Below, piece after piece: positions 16,301 to 57,199 of a DNA stretch of 64,000 bases. Under the pieces are notes generated by a model. It saw only the letters and a list, made by a program, of their open reading frames with translations. It searched no databases and was not told the origin of the DNA. A program made the position numbers and the translations under genes. This stretch comes from Elgaria multicarinata webbii (taxonomy: Eukaryota; Chordata; Lepidosauria; Squamata; Anguidae), in contig NC_086182.1 in assembly GCF_023053635.1 (NCBI RefSeq), positions 37,056,001-37,120,000 of the forward strand, written 5' to 3'. Every line of letters begins with the position of its first letter. Within the stretch, counting starts at the first letter, position 1.

Positions 16301-17559
16301 CGGGGCTCTGGTTCCTCCCCCTTTGAAGGAGATTCCAGGGGCAGCGTGACACCTGACCGCGTGACCCCCCCCCACAGGGGAGTCCAGCGCTGGCGTATAC
16401 CAACGGGCTGCCCGCCTCCCTGGCTCGCACGGGCCAGCAGTGGGATCTGCCCAACGCTTGGGCCCCCCTCCAGCACATGGTAATTGCAGGTAAAGACACG
16501 GCCCAGACTGGCATGACGGTGCTTCCCCCTCCCCCACCGCTTCCAGTCCTCCTTTCCCTGAGGGAAGGGTGCTCAAGGGTGGGCCGCGTGGCTCCCAGAG
16601 TCCCCCGGGGCCTTCAGGCAGCAGTGCAGCGCCTGCACCCGGCCTCAGCCCTCACTGCATGGCTGGGTGTGCCCTTCTGCCGCTCTTCCTTGCCCACGGC
16701 AGACAGATGGCGGCAGCTCTGCCTGAGCGCTGTGGGCTGTGCTGGGAGGGCTGGATCCATGGCTGCTCACCGGGTGACCGCACTGTCTGCCTGTCAGGTC
16801 TGGCCAAAGCCGCCTCGCCCCAAGCCCAAGAGCTGGCCTTCACCTTGGCCCAGCGCTGGGTGCGGATGAACCTGGCTGTCTACGAGAGCTCCCACGGCAT
16901 GTACGAGAAGGTGAGGACATCGGCCACGGCCTCCGGGGCAGCCCTGGTGCGTCGTTTGCGCCCGGCTCGGCTTCCGAGGGGCCGGCTGGGGCTTCCTGGC
17001 TCTCGGCCTCTGCTGGGGGGTTGGATCCACAGGCACCTACCCGGCTCTCCCCGTCCCCACCTGCCCTGAACGATGCCTCCAAAGCCACTTCTGGGGCAAG
17101 AGCACCCCCTCCAAGTGGCCTGGGGGGGGGTTGTGCCTTGATCACGTCACTCTCCTAGTGGCCCCTCTGAGCTGGTGGAGCCTCCCCCCTCCGTTGCCCC
17201 GCATTGCCAACCCCCCTCTCTTTCCCTAGTACGAGGTCGACGGTGACGGGAAGCCAGGCGCCGGGGGCGAGTATCAGGTCCAGGTAAGGTTCCCTGGCCT
17301 GCCCACGCCCAGAGGGAGGATTGGGGGCCGCCCTGCCCTGCTCTGCCCTGCCCTCTCTTCTGGGCTCTCCGCCTCTGGCTGTGCTGAAGGGGCCGCCTGC
17401 CTGACCCTCCCGTCTCCCACGCAGGAGGGCTTTGGGTGGACCAACGGGGTGGCCCTGCAGCTGCTGCACCTCTACGGCGAGCGCCTCACCTCCGCCGGCT
17501 CTTCAGCGTCTCACTTCCTGCTCTGGATCGGGGCCTGCCTCGCCGTGTCTTTGGTCTAG
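8749..17559 (+). CDS. TREH: Trehalase, complete, 15 coding exons
   Basis: Exons: 8749-8843, 10553-10653, 11108-11255, 13197-13284, 13386-13486, 13657-13749, 13967-14083, 14888-15010, 15155-15204, 15405-15605, 15947-16164, 16378-16489, 16798-16910, 17230-17283 and 17425-17559. All borders are GT/AG, phases match, and the sum is 1749 nt (582 aa; human is about 583). The enzyme (GH37) splits trehalose into two glucoses at the gut or kidney brush border. Signature 1, [12 protein letters not shown], is at residues 168-179 and signature 2, [10 protein letters not shown], at 466-475; EGFGWTNG is at 539-546. The likely acid Asp324 is in SGWDFSSRW, and a conserved Glu near 519 (MYEKYEV) fits the family base. 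The N-terminus is a hydrophobic signal peptide and the last 20 residues are hydrophobic after SSAS, as in a GPI signal. Several N-glycosylation sequons are present (NAT, NVS, NNT, NLT). No break is seen. The start fits human spacing before LPPPC. Confidence 0.96.
8961..9100 (+). repeat. Degenerate tRNA-derived SINE, TREH intron 1
   Basis: Shares TGCTCAGCCATGAA, CACTGGGTGGCCTTGG and TTGTGAGGATAAAATGG in order with the full copy at 14283-14534, but lacks its 5' part and tail. Confidence 0.7.
10299..10340 (+). repeat. (GT)21 microsatellite, TREH intron 1
   Basis: Uninterrupted GT dinucleotides over 42 bases. Confidence 0.95.
12060..12306 (+). mobile_element. L2-like LINE 3' end, TREH intron 3
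   Basis: T-rich run, then AACTGCCTAGAGAGCTTTGGCTATGG and a tail of (AAAT)n. This is the standard 3' end of an L2-like LINE family seen several times in this window (48240, 60180). Only the 3' end is present, as is usual for 5'-truncated inserts. Confidence 0.65.
12420..12905 (+). repeat. Interspersed repeat and L2-like 3' end, TREH intron 3
   Basis: GAGGTAGCATGCAGCCATCC and a conserved-sounding stretch to about 12590 resemble the repeat at 41180-41470. From about 12740 a T-rich segment leads to AGCAGCCCATAAATAATC, an L2-like end. The boundaries are approximate and the family is inferred. Confidence 0.45.
14283..14534 (+). mobile_element. tRNA-derived SINE, full-length copy, TREH intron 7
   Basis: The head has a pol III A box (TGGTGTAGTGGCTAAAGTG, near 14292) and B box (GGTTCTAGTCC, 14355-14365). 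The body then reads CAGCCATGGAAACCCACTGGG and GTTGTTGTGAGGATAAAATGG, and the tail is GGGATATAAATGTAATAAATAAATAAA. This architecture is abundant in squamates; the tail suggests mobilisation by an L2-type LINE. The exact family name is not assigned. Confidence 0.85.
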
Positions 17560-18290
17560 GAGCGGCTTGTGATCCCCCCACTTCAGCCCGGGTCCTCCCC
17601 CCACCCCCACCCCGCCTTTCTGGACACCTGGGGCTGAGCTTCGGCTCCCTTGGTGGTATATGGGGTCAGGCTTGGGGGGTGGGGTCACGGCGGCTGGGCG
17701 GCTGGCCCTGCGCATCTCTGCTTGTTGATTTGCCCGCTCAAACTCGGGAAGACTGTGTGAAGAACCCTGCAGGCTCAGGCCAAGGTGCCTCTTTCTAGGC
17801 AGTGCCCCGTTGCCTAGAACGTGGCCTGATCCCGCCATGGCCTGCCGGTACGTGGCAGCTAGAGTGGCCCCCAGCCACGTTTCCCTCTCTGTAATCGGTG
17901 GCCTGCCTCGTGTGCTGGGAAGTCCTGACAGACCATTTAAAAAGAGGCCCGGAGGGGGCAGGCTGCCTGGTGGCGCCACGGGCAAAGATGCAACACTTGG
18001 GGGGCTTCTTCAGGTTGGAAGGGAGGCAAGCAAAGCGGGGTGGGTGGTGGTGGTGGCATGTAGAACATGGCGCACGGGGACAGAGACCGGCTTTTCTTCC
18101 TATCTTACGAGAACTTCTGGTCCCCCGGTGAGACCGTGTGGTGGGAGATTCAGGGCAGCTAGAAGGACGGACCTGCTTCACACAGCGCAGGGTTACAGCA
18201 ATGGCTTTTGCCACCATAAGTTGTAGTGATGGCCGCCCACTTCGGCAGTTTTAAAACAGAACTACGCCTTGGGGAGGAGGCACGGCGGCC

Positions 18291-18420
18291 CTTCCCAACC
18301 CGGCATCCTCCAGATATTTTGGACCACTTCCCATCAGCCCCAGGCAGCACGGCCAAGGGTCAGCGATGCTGGGCGTCACAGTCCAAAACCCCTGGAGGGC
18401 GCCAGGTTGGGGAAGGCTGG
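18291..18420. mobile_element. Palindromic MITE-like element, copy 1
   Basis: Starts CCTTCCCAACCCGGCATCCTCCAGATATTTTGGACC and ends in the approximate reverse complement (GTCCAAAAC...GGTTGGGGAAGG). A short internally palindromic element of this type is frequent in reptile genomes. A related copy lies at 43739-43864. Confidence 0.65.
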
Positions 18421-18552
18421 TGTAGAGCCACCGTGACCGGCCCATGAGGCTGTGGAGGGCAGCCAGTCACGGTGACTCTGCACCAGCCTTCCCCAACCCG
18501 GCGCCCTCCAGGGGTTTTGGACTGCCACGCCCAGCATCGCTGACCCTTGGCC
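18351..18552. repeat. Long inverted repeat, 91-base arms, 20-base loop
   Basis: The left arm 18351-18441 pairs with 18462-18552 in exact register (positions sum to 36903), with about six mismatches. The arms cover the right half of MITE copy 1 plus non-MITE flank and its inverted copy at 18487-18595. The flank shared by both arms means a local inverted duplication took place, not two independent insertions. Confidence 0.85.
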
Positions 18553-18875
18553 ATGCTGGCGGGAGGTGAAGTCCAGCACCCCTGGGTTGGGAAGGCCCCC
18601 GTAGCCTCTCCCCAGGGCCAGAGGCCCCAGGCTTCTTCATACCAGTCGCCGCAGAGCACGCGAGGGAGCAGGCGCTGCCGGGGGCCCTTGGGGTGGCTTC
18701 CAGCAGACTCTGCTTCGCCCCGGAGGGAGGCGGGCTGCTGGACGGCCCCTTTGGCCCGCTCTCGCCTTGTAGGGCTTCCGGTCAGCCCCACCTTCCCTGC
18801 CCCTTTTAGGTGCTACCAGTGTGGCGCGTAGTGGGAGTGCTGTGGATGTCGGGGGGGGGGGGTGTTCATAGCTTC

Positions 18876-18881
18876 ATTAAA
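18876..18881 (+). terminator. TREH: Poly(A) signal ATTAAA, likely TREH
   Basis: ATTAAA followed within 25 bases by a TGTCTCTCTTTGTGGG stretch, a typical GT-rich downstream element. It is the only good signal between the TREH stop and the convergent PHLDB1 end. Confidence 0.6.
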
Positions 18882-19044
18882 GCATTTAGCAAAGGCTTCC
18901 GTGTCTCTCTTTGTGGGCAAGATGACGAGATGTGAGCCGGATGTGCCTACTGTTGCACAGATCCATGGATTTGACAGCAAATGCTTGTCAGGGGCTTTGC
19001 GTCGGCCCGGAGGGGTGTCTCTCCTGGGCTCAGACCGGGGAGCC

Positions 19045-19660
19045 CCGTGCAATTGGCAGAGGACACCAAACTGGGATGGAGCAGGACCCCCACTGCAGAC
19101 CGCCGAGGTTCGGAACTCTCTTGACAGGCCGAACTGAACAAGACGACTTTCAAAAGGAATAAACGGACATTACAGAAAACTAATAGCGCAAATACAGGAC
19201 GGGGGAGACCAGGCCTGGCAGCAGGATTTGTGGGAAGGACCTAATGGATCTCCAGCTGAACACGATCCAGGCGTGTGATGCAGCTGCTAAAAAGGCGAAT
19301 GCCATCTCAGGCTGCTTCAGTAGCAGCAGAGTGTGGAAACAATCGCTCTGCTCTCTCCCGAGTTTGTCAGGCTGCACGTAGTAGAGTACGGTGTCCAGTT
19401 CTGGGCACCCCATTTGAAGAAGGCCATTGACAACGACCAGGACGCTGAGGGCAGGGCTAGAACCAGCCGGTGGGAATGGCAGGGCAGCCGGCTTCAGCGA
19501 AGCGTGAGGAGACGTGGCCTAACCGTGGGAGACTCTCAGCCTCTTGTCTCCTTCCCTGGAGGCATGAAGGCTGGGGGAGGGCCGTCTGTCAGGGCTGGGC
19601 TCCCCTGGCCCACCTGGGGCCTGGATTCCACTGCAGAGACCCTCTCGGGGGCCGCATCCC
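19045..19660 (+). mobile_element. Degenerate CR1-like LINE fragment between TREH and PHLDB1
   Basis: Contains ATTGGCAGAGGACACCAAACTGGGATGG and, at 19388-19420, a frame reading [13 protein letters not shown], the conserved C-terminal block of CR1 reverse transcriptases. It is in the same orientation as the copy at 28765-29437 and more decayed. The rest of the spacer to 19800 has nothing recognisable. Confidence 0.75.
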
Positions 19661-19799
19661 GGTAGTAGGCAGGAGCAGGACTGGGGGCTTCTTCCCACCA
19701 GCTGCCTGGCCTGTCATGACACCGCTCTGTGCTTGAGTGGTCCGGGAGGGACGGAACTCTTATCTCAGGGTCCTTTTAAACAGCAAAGGAAACAGCCCT

Positions 19800-20547
19800 T
19801 CAGGCAGGTTAGGGAAAAGGTTTTATTAGTCATTGCCCACCCCCCCACCCCCGCCAAATCCAAGTTCTGAGCTGCCTCTGCAGCCTGAGTCATGGGAGGG
19901 AGCTGTGTTTTTTAAAAAGCAGTGTATAAAGTCAAGCCTTGGGGCTACAAATCCAGCCCCCTCCAAGCAGGCTCCCTAGAGGCCGCTCAGGCGTGGCCCC
20001 TTTTCTCAGGGAGGGTGGTGTATGCTGGAAGGGGGGCAGCAAGCCACGTCCCCACCCTGAGCACTAGAAGAGGCAAAGGCAGGGAGGTCACGGGTTGGAG
20101 TCTCCCCCCCCCCCCCAAGGCACGTGGTGATGTTTGGGGCACAAAGTAAACCCCTCCCTCCCTTCGCAGCCTGCCAGTGGGGTTATTCAAAGGTGGGGGG
20201 GGGCAGCCCCCAGCAGTCTGTCAGCCTCCAAACGAAGGAAGCACACAGCAGAATGGTTGGCAGAGCCCGGCCCTGGCAGCCTGTGCACAGAAGCGCAGCA
20301 GTCTTTGGCATCGCTGGGCACACGGCGCTGCCCTTCTTCAGCTGGGCAGGGAGCGGTGGCTGCCCAGGCTGGGAAGGGTCCTGGCTGGAGCGGCGGCGGC
20401 GTTGTCGTGGCCTGGGAGGAGCTGTCTGCCCAAAGCACCGTGGATCCGAGCCGCAAAGGCCCAGGGTTGCCGCTGCTCCTCTCCCCTGCCCTGCTTAGCG
20501 GCAGCAGGGAGCCCAGGGGGAGGGGTTCCTTTCTTGGCTCCCGCCCG
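19800..20547 (-). other. PHLDB1: PHLDB1 3'UTR
   Basis: From the stop codon at 20548-20550 leftwards to a minus-strand AATAAA at 19822-19827. No other gene is seen here. It converges on TREH; the two predicted ends are about 0.9 kb apart. Confidence 0.6.
19822..19827 (-). terminator. PHLDB1: Poly(A) signal AATAAA, likely PHLDB1
   Basis: TTTATT on the + strand, about 720 bases beyond the PHLDB1 stop codon. It is the first canonical signal after the stop that I found. Confidence 0.55.
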
Positions 20548-52481
<31,934 letters not shown>

Positions 52482-55036
52482 GGCAACAGTCCTCCTAGAG
52501 AAAAGGAGAGGGTCCAGATTTCTGGCCAAGAAGATCACCGGAGAGACCTCCCCCAAAGAAAGCCCCCCCCCCCCGCCCACCCCCACAACCATCTTGTCCT
52601 GACCTCTGGATGTAGGTCACTTAAAACAGAGCCTCTTCAAAGGGCGTAGAAGCAGAACGGGGATTCCAGTGATCTCAGGGCTTGGGAAGAAATAATGCTG
52701 GACCTGGGATTCAATGGGCGGCACCTGTCCACCCCCTGCCCGTCCTCCCCAGCTGTCTCATTTGCAGCTGGAATCTGGGTGGCCAACGCTGAAGGCAGGG
52801 GACCTCATGCCCCTCAGGACCCTCTGGCCTGATTACTGGAAGTACTGTTGCTCTACCAGTCACCAAGGATGCGGCCCGTGCATGGAAAGCAGCAGCACGC
52901 GAAGCTTTCCTGGCTCGCTGGTCTCATCCTCCAGCTTAGCTCACCCCATGGGCTCAGGATAGATCTCTGCCCCCTTCCTCCTCCAAGAGCCAGAGCGGAT
53001 GGTCACAGCCCCCCCTCTACAGGCCATGCCCAACACTGCCCCGCCCTGCCCGAGCCCTCTGTGCACCCTTGCAGCGATGGCAGGACACAAGCAAAGGCCT
53101 GCTCGCCCCCCACCCCCATCAACACACGCACAGGTCCACCGGCTCTCCTCAACCTGCCCTGCGGAGGGAAGACCCCGCCTCAGCAGAAAAGCCACCGAGG
53201 GGGCCTGGCTTTCTGCCTCTGCCCCCCACTCCACCCCCAGATCCAGCAGCAGGTAGGCCGGGCTCAGCAGGAATGGCCTTGGAGGTGGGGGTGGCCGAGG
53301 GACTCCTTGATCCCTCGCCGCCTCCTCCTTCTCCTCCCTTCTCCCAGAACCTCCAGAGCCGGGGCCAGTTGCAAGCCCTGACAAGCAGCCTCTGTTCTGG
53401 AGACGGGGCGGGGGCAGGGGGAGGGCGCCCCACCTTGCCAGCGACAAGGCGCCTTTCTTCTCCGGGCTGCCAGAGAATGAGGCCGTTGTGTGGCGGGGAG
53501 CGGCTGGCAGCTAATGCCAAGTGGTCAGCGTCAGGGAGGCTGGCCGGGTGGCTGCAAGCTTCCCTTTCGGCTTGGGGAGTGAGGGGGTTCCTGCTCCCGC
53601 TGCACCCCCCTCCTGAAAAGGGAAGGTGAGAGAGAAGGGAGGAGGGGGAGGGCAGACTGCCTTTAGCCTCCAGGAGTCACTTGCCCCCTCTCGGGACTGA
53701 AGGGCCTCCCCCCACCCTGGCAGCCTGTGCTTGGCCTGTCCCCTCTCCCTGGGGAGGCAGCCTGGGAAATGAGGGGGCAACAGCCCTTGTCTGAAGCTGG
53801 GCCAAGCCCAGGCTGCCCACGGCAGCTGACCGCCAAAAGGCCTGTGGAGCAAGTGACAGAGAGAAAGCCTGCAGGGGGGCCCAGGGGGCCACCCCAGATC
53901 CAACCAGGCAGGGGCAGGCATCGCTGTGCCCACCCCGGACCATCACGCAAGGCTGTCGGCCACAGAGGGAGGGAAGGAGAGCCAACGGCGGTGAGCCTGC
54001 CCAAGCCAGCTGCAAGGCAAGGGAGAGGCGTGTTCTCTGCCCCACCCCCCAGTGCAAACCACTCACCCCCCACCAGGCCTGCGGAGCCAACAAAAGCCCA
54101 GGAAGCCCAGTTGGCCCCCAAAGAGGGGCGCCTGGCCCAGAAGACTCACCCCAGAGGCAATCCAAGAAGCGCCTCCGGTCCTGGAGGGGCAGCCTAGCGC
54201 CTGCCTCTCCCCCAACCACAGCTGGGAGGCCCTGGCTGCCAGTTCCCCTGGCGCTGCCACCGGAGGGCCTGAGTCACTGGGAGGAAGCGGCCCTTCCTGT
54301 CCCGTTCTCAGACTCTGGCGGCCCAGTGATGAGGGAGGGCCTGGGTCACTGGTTGCCAAGGCGACAGGCAGACAACAACAACAACAAGGGCAGCATCCAC
54401 TTCCCCTCGGAGAACCCGCGAAGAGAGGCTGCCCCCCCCCGCTCCCTCTCCCCCCTCTCCACACCCCAAGGGCCAGATGCCTCCTTCGAGGTCCAGTCCG
54501 GAGCCCAGCATGCGGGCTGTTAACGCCTTGTGGCCGCGCAGGGGTTTTGGCCGGCCCCTCCCTCCACCCCAGCCAGCCAAGCTGATGGGGAGGGAGCCTG
54601 GGGGTGGGGGTCACAAGCCGCCCAGTCCTGTGCGAAAGGGGAAGGAGAAAGCCCACCATGGCTCACGGGCATGTGGGCTTCCTTGCAGACTCACTTCCAA
54701 GGCATTGCAAATCCTGAAACGTTGCGGATTTGAAGTTGCCACCAGATAAGGAGAAACATCAGCCTCCAAGAAGAGACTGACTCAGCGTCCCCGGTGGCTC
54801 AGCCCTGCTAGCCAGAAATGGTCCCAGGAAGGCCTGACCTGTCCTTGTGAAATGCAGCAGAAGGAGACAGTTGGAGAGGAACCCCCCAGCCCCCCAACGC
54901 AGCCCCCACGGCCCCTGTCCTGGGGCAGGTCGGAGAGCCCCCGCCTGCCCTCCTTCGTTTGGGCCTCGCTGGGAGCATCAAGGGCAGCTGCTCTGCAGCC
55001 CCCACCCAGGCACCGAGGGGGGCACTGAGTGGCCTG

Positions 55037-55097
55037 CAGGGGCAGGGCGGCCCTGAACCCAGCACCAGGGGCAGGGCGGCCCTGAACCCAGCACCAG
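55037..55097 (+). repeat. Two-copy tandem repeat, 29-base period
   Basis: GGCAGGGCGGCCCTGAACCC occurs at 55041 and again 29 bases later, with AGCACCAGG following both times. It is near-perfect and so probably recent. Confidence 0.85.
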
Positions 55098-55334
55098 GTA
55101 GTGGGTGCCAGGCCGTCCCTTTGTGCTTCCGTCGAAGGAAACTCAGGGAGCTCAGCCCCCAAGCCCTCTTCCGCCATCCACACTGGAGATCTTGCGGGGG
55201 CTGTAAGGGTCCTGAAAGCAAGAGGCTCGGCTCAGCTCAGCTCAGCTCCCCCCCTGCCACCAGGGCTAAGGGCTGCTGCTGCTGTGCTCCTCCTCCACTG
55301 TGGCAGTGAGTTCCACAGCATCACCAAGGGCACT

Positions 55335-55335
<1 letters not shown>

Positions 55336-55365
<30 letters not shown>
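55336..55365 (+). repeat. (CAG)10 trinucleotide repeat
   Basis: Ten uninterrupted CAG units (CTG on the PHLDB1 strand) in the predicted 5' intron. Confidence 0.95.
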
Positions 55366-55369
<4 letters not shown>

Positions 55370-55796
55370 GCACGGCTCCGCCCACGCACACTGCCAGGCG
55401 CACCGCAGGGGAACCTTTCCAGAAGGGTCTGCAGCAGGCCAGCTTCCCAGCTGGGAATGGCATTGCTCTCTTTGGGGGCAGCTCGGTTCCCCTGGCTTTG
55501 GACACGGCCCCGTGAAGCGGCCCCAGATCCTGCCCCCCCCCCCCCCGGGTGGCACAGCCGACCCAGGCGAAGAAGACACGTGGCTGCCTCCACTCTGCAG
55601 GCACCACAGCCTCCCCGAAACTGCCCGCACAGGCGAGCCCAGCCGCCGCCGCCGCCAGTCCGAAATCAGCAAGCCTCAGATCCGTTCCACAGGCACCGCG
55701 CGGAAGAGAGAAGAGGGGAAAGAGAGTGCAGTTCGCCCCGAAGGCCCCCTCCCCCACCGGCAATCAGAACTTTTGTCCCAAATCGCGGAGGGGCTA

Positions 55797-55880
55797 TTTG
55801 CGGCCACTTGGTGATGTGGAGGGGGCTGCCACCTGCACATGCTCAGAAACTCCCCCCCCCCATCACCAAGTGGCCGCAAA
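55797..55880. repeat. Perfect 20-base inverted repeat with 44-base loop
   Basis: TTTGCGGCCACTTGGTGATG at 55797-55816 is exactly the reverse complement of 55861-55880. The loop edges (TGGAGGGGG and TCCCCCCCCC) can pair further. It lies inside the CpG island at the PHLDB1 5' end. Confidence 0.9.
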
Positions 55881-56539
55881 CAGGCGCGGGTGCGGGGTCT
55901 GGCTCCGAATCAGGCCCCCTCGGGTGGCACCTGAGCCCCCCTTTCTCTGCCGCCCCCGCTCCGCGAGGCTCGGCGGGTCCCAGTCGCCCCTGCCCGCTCC
56001 CCTCCGCCCAGAGCGTGCAGGTGGGCTGCTCTTCTCGCGCGCTCCGCGGGGCGACGGGCCGCGCGGATTGGGGAGAGCCGCGAGCCGGGAATGTGCCACG
56101 TCCAGGCGGGCGGGCGGGCCGGCGGGCGAGGAGTCCTCCGGGCGCCGTCTCCCGCCAGGAGCCACCTGTCCCCCCCCCCCCGTCGGAGACAGAGCCGGGC
56201 GGAGGATCGCCAAGCTACCGGGACGATGCGGGGGGGGGGCTCTGGCTGCGCGGGCGCCTACCAGACCGGCGAGTGGGGGGGGGGGGGTCCCTGCCCAAGC
56301 CGCCGCGTATCCAGAGAGCCCCGTCGACCCCCCACCGCTTCTTGCGTACCTGTTGGCGGCGCCGACCGTCCGGCCGCTCTCGCCTCTGCTCCGCGTCCGC
56401 CGCCGCCGCCGCCGCTCCGTGCGTCCTTCCGAGCGGAGCGCCGTGAGCCGCCGCCCCGCCCGGGCTCGTGGGTCGTGCCGCCCCTCGCGGGCCCCTCCCG
56501 CCGGCCTGGGCTCGGGCTCGGGCTCGACCCCGGGGGCAG

Positions 56540-56541
<2 letters not shown>

Positions 56542-56580
<39 letters not shown>
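56542..56580 (+). repeat. (CTG)13 repeat in the PHLDB1 CpG island
   Basis: Thirteen uninterrupted CTG units on +, hence CAG on the PHLDB1 sense strand, in the predicted promoter or 5'UTR. Confidence 0.95.
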
Positions 56581-56581
<1 letters not shown>

Positions 56582-57199
56582 AACCGGAGAGGCGGCGGCG
56601 GCGGCGCTGCCTGCAACCCGAGCCTGCGGTGCCGCGGCCGGAAAGACAACGCGCCGCCGGGACAAAGCGAGGCGCCGAGGCGTGGGCCGGGCTTGGGACG
56701 CGGCCTGGGGCCCAGCACCGCCTCCCCGCCCCGGCCTCCCCGGGCCTCGCCCCCCGCCGCCGCGGCTGCCTACCTAGGAGCGGGGAAAGCCCCCTTCCAG
56801 CGCTGGAGTTGCAGGTGCGCGCTTTCTTCTCGTTTTCTTGACGCGCAGCGCCTTCTGTGCTAGACCGGACCGGTGCTGACTCCACGTCAGTGGTCCGGAG
56901 CAGATCCCATTTCATCCCCGGCGTTGGGGTGGTGCGAGGATTCAAGCGACCCGAAAGCGCAAAACTGCGCCAGCCCAGAGTCGCGCCTTGGAAAAACTGG
57001 GCTCGCGGGGTGGGGCTGGGTGCGGGGCCGTTCTGGGCTGGCCCTGGCAGATCAGCAGCCGAGACGAGGACGGGAAGACTGGCGAGTGAAGGCGGCGAGG
57101 GAGAGCGCGGCGCTGCCCTTCCCGCAGAGCCATCGAACGCTCCCCCCCAATCCAAAGGCCATGAGGTCCAGGGCCTCAAATGCCCTCCGGTGCCCCTGG

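Larger units (their letters stand above)
17560..18900 (+). other. TREH: TREH 3'UTR
   Basis: Runs from the stop codon to just past ATTAAA at 18876-18881, which is followed by a GT/T-rich stretch. It contains two MITE-like units forming a long hairpin at 18351-18552. Its end is inferred from the signal alone. Confidence 0.55.
52495..55500. other. PHLDB1 5' intron, about 3 kb
   Basis: Between the start-codon exon and the CpG island. It contains a 29-base tandem duplication at 55037-55097 and a (CAG)10 run at 55336-55365. No exon or large element is recognised in the rest. Confidence 0.55.

Noticed and set aside
55549-56841. 430-codon open frame on + in the 55.5-57 kb CpG island (and 449 codons on -, 55863-57212)
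   Set aside because: Stop codons are rare by composition in such GC-rich DNA; the translation is low-complexity Pro/Arg/Ala with no domain, and frames are open on both strands at once.
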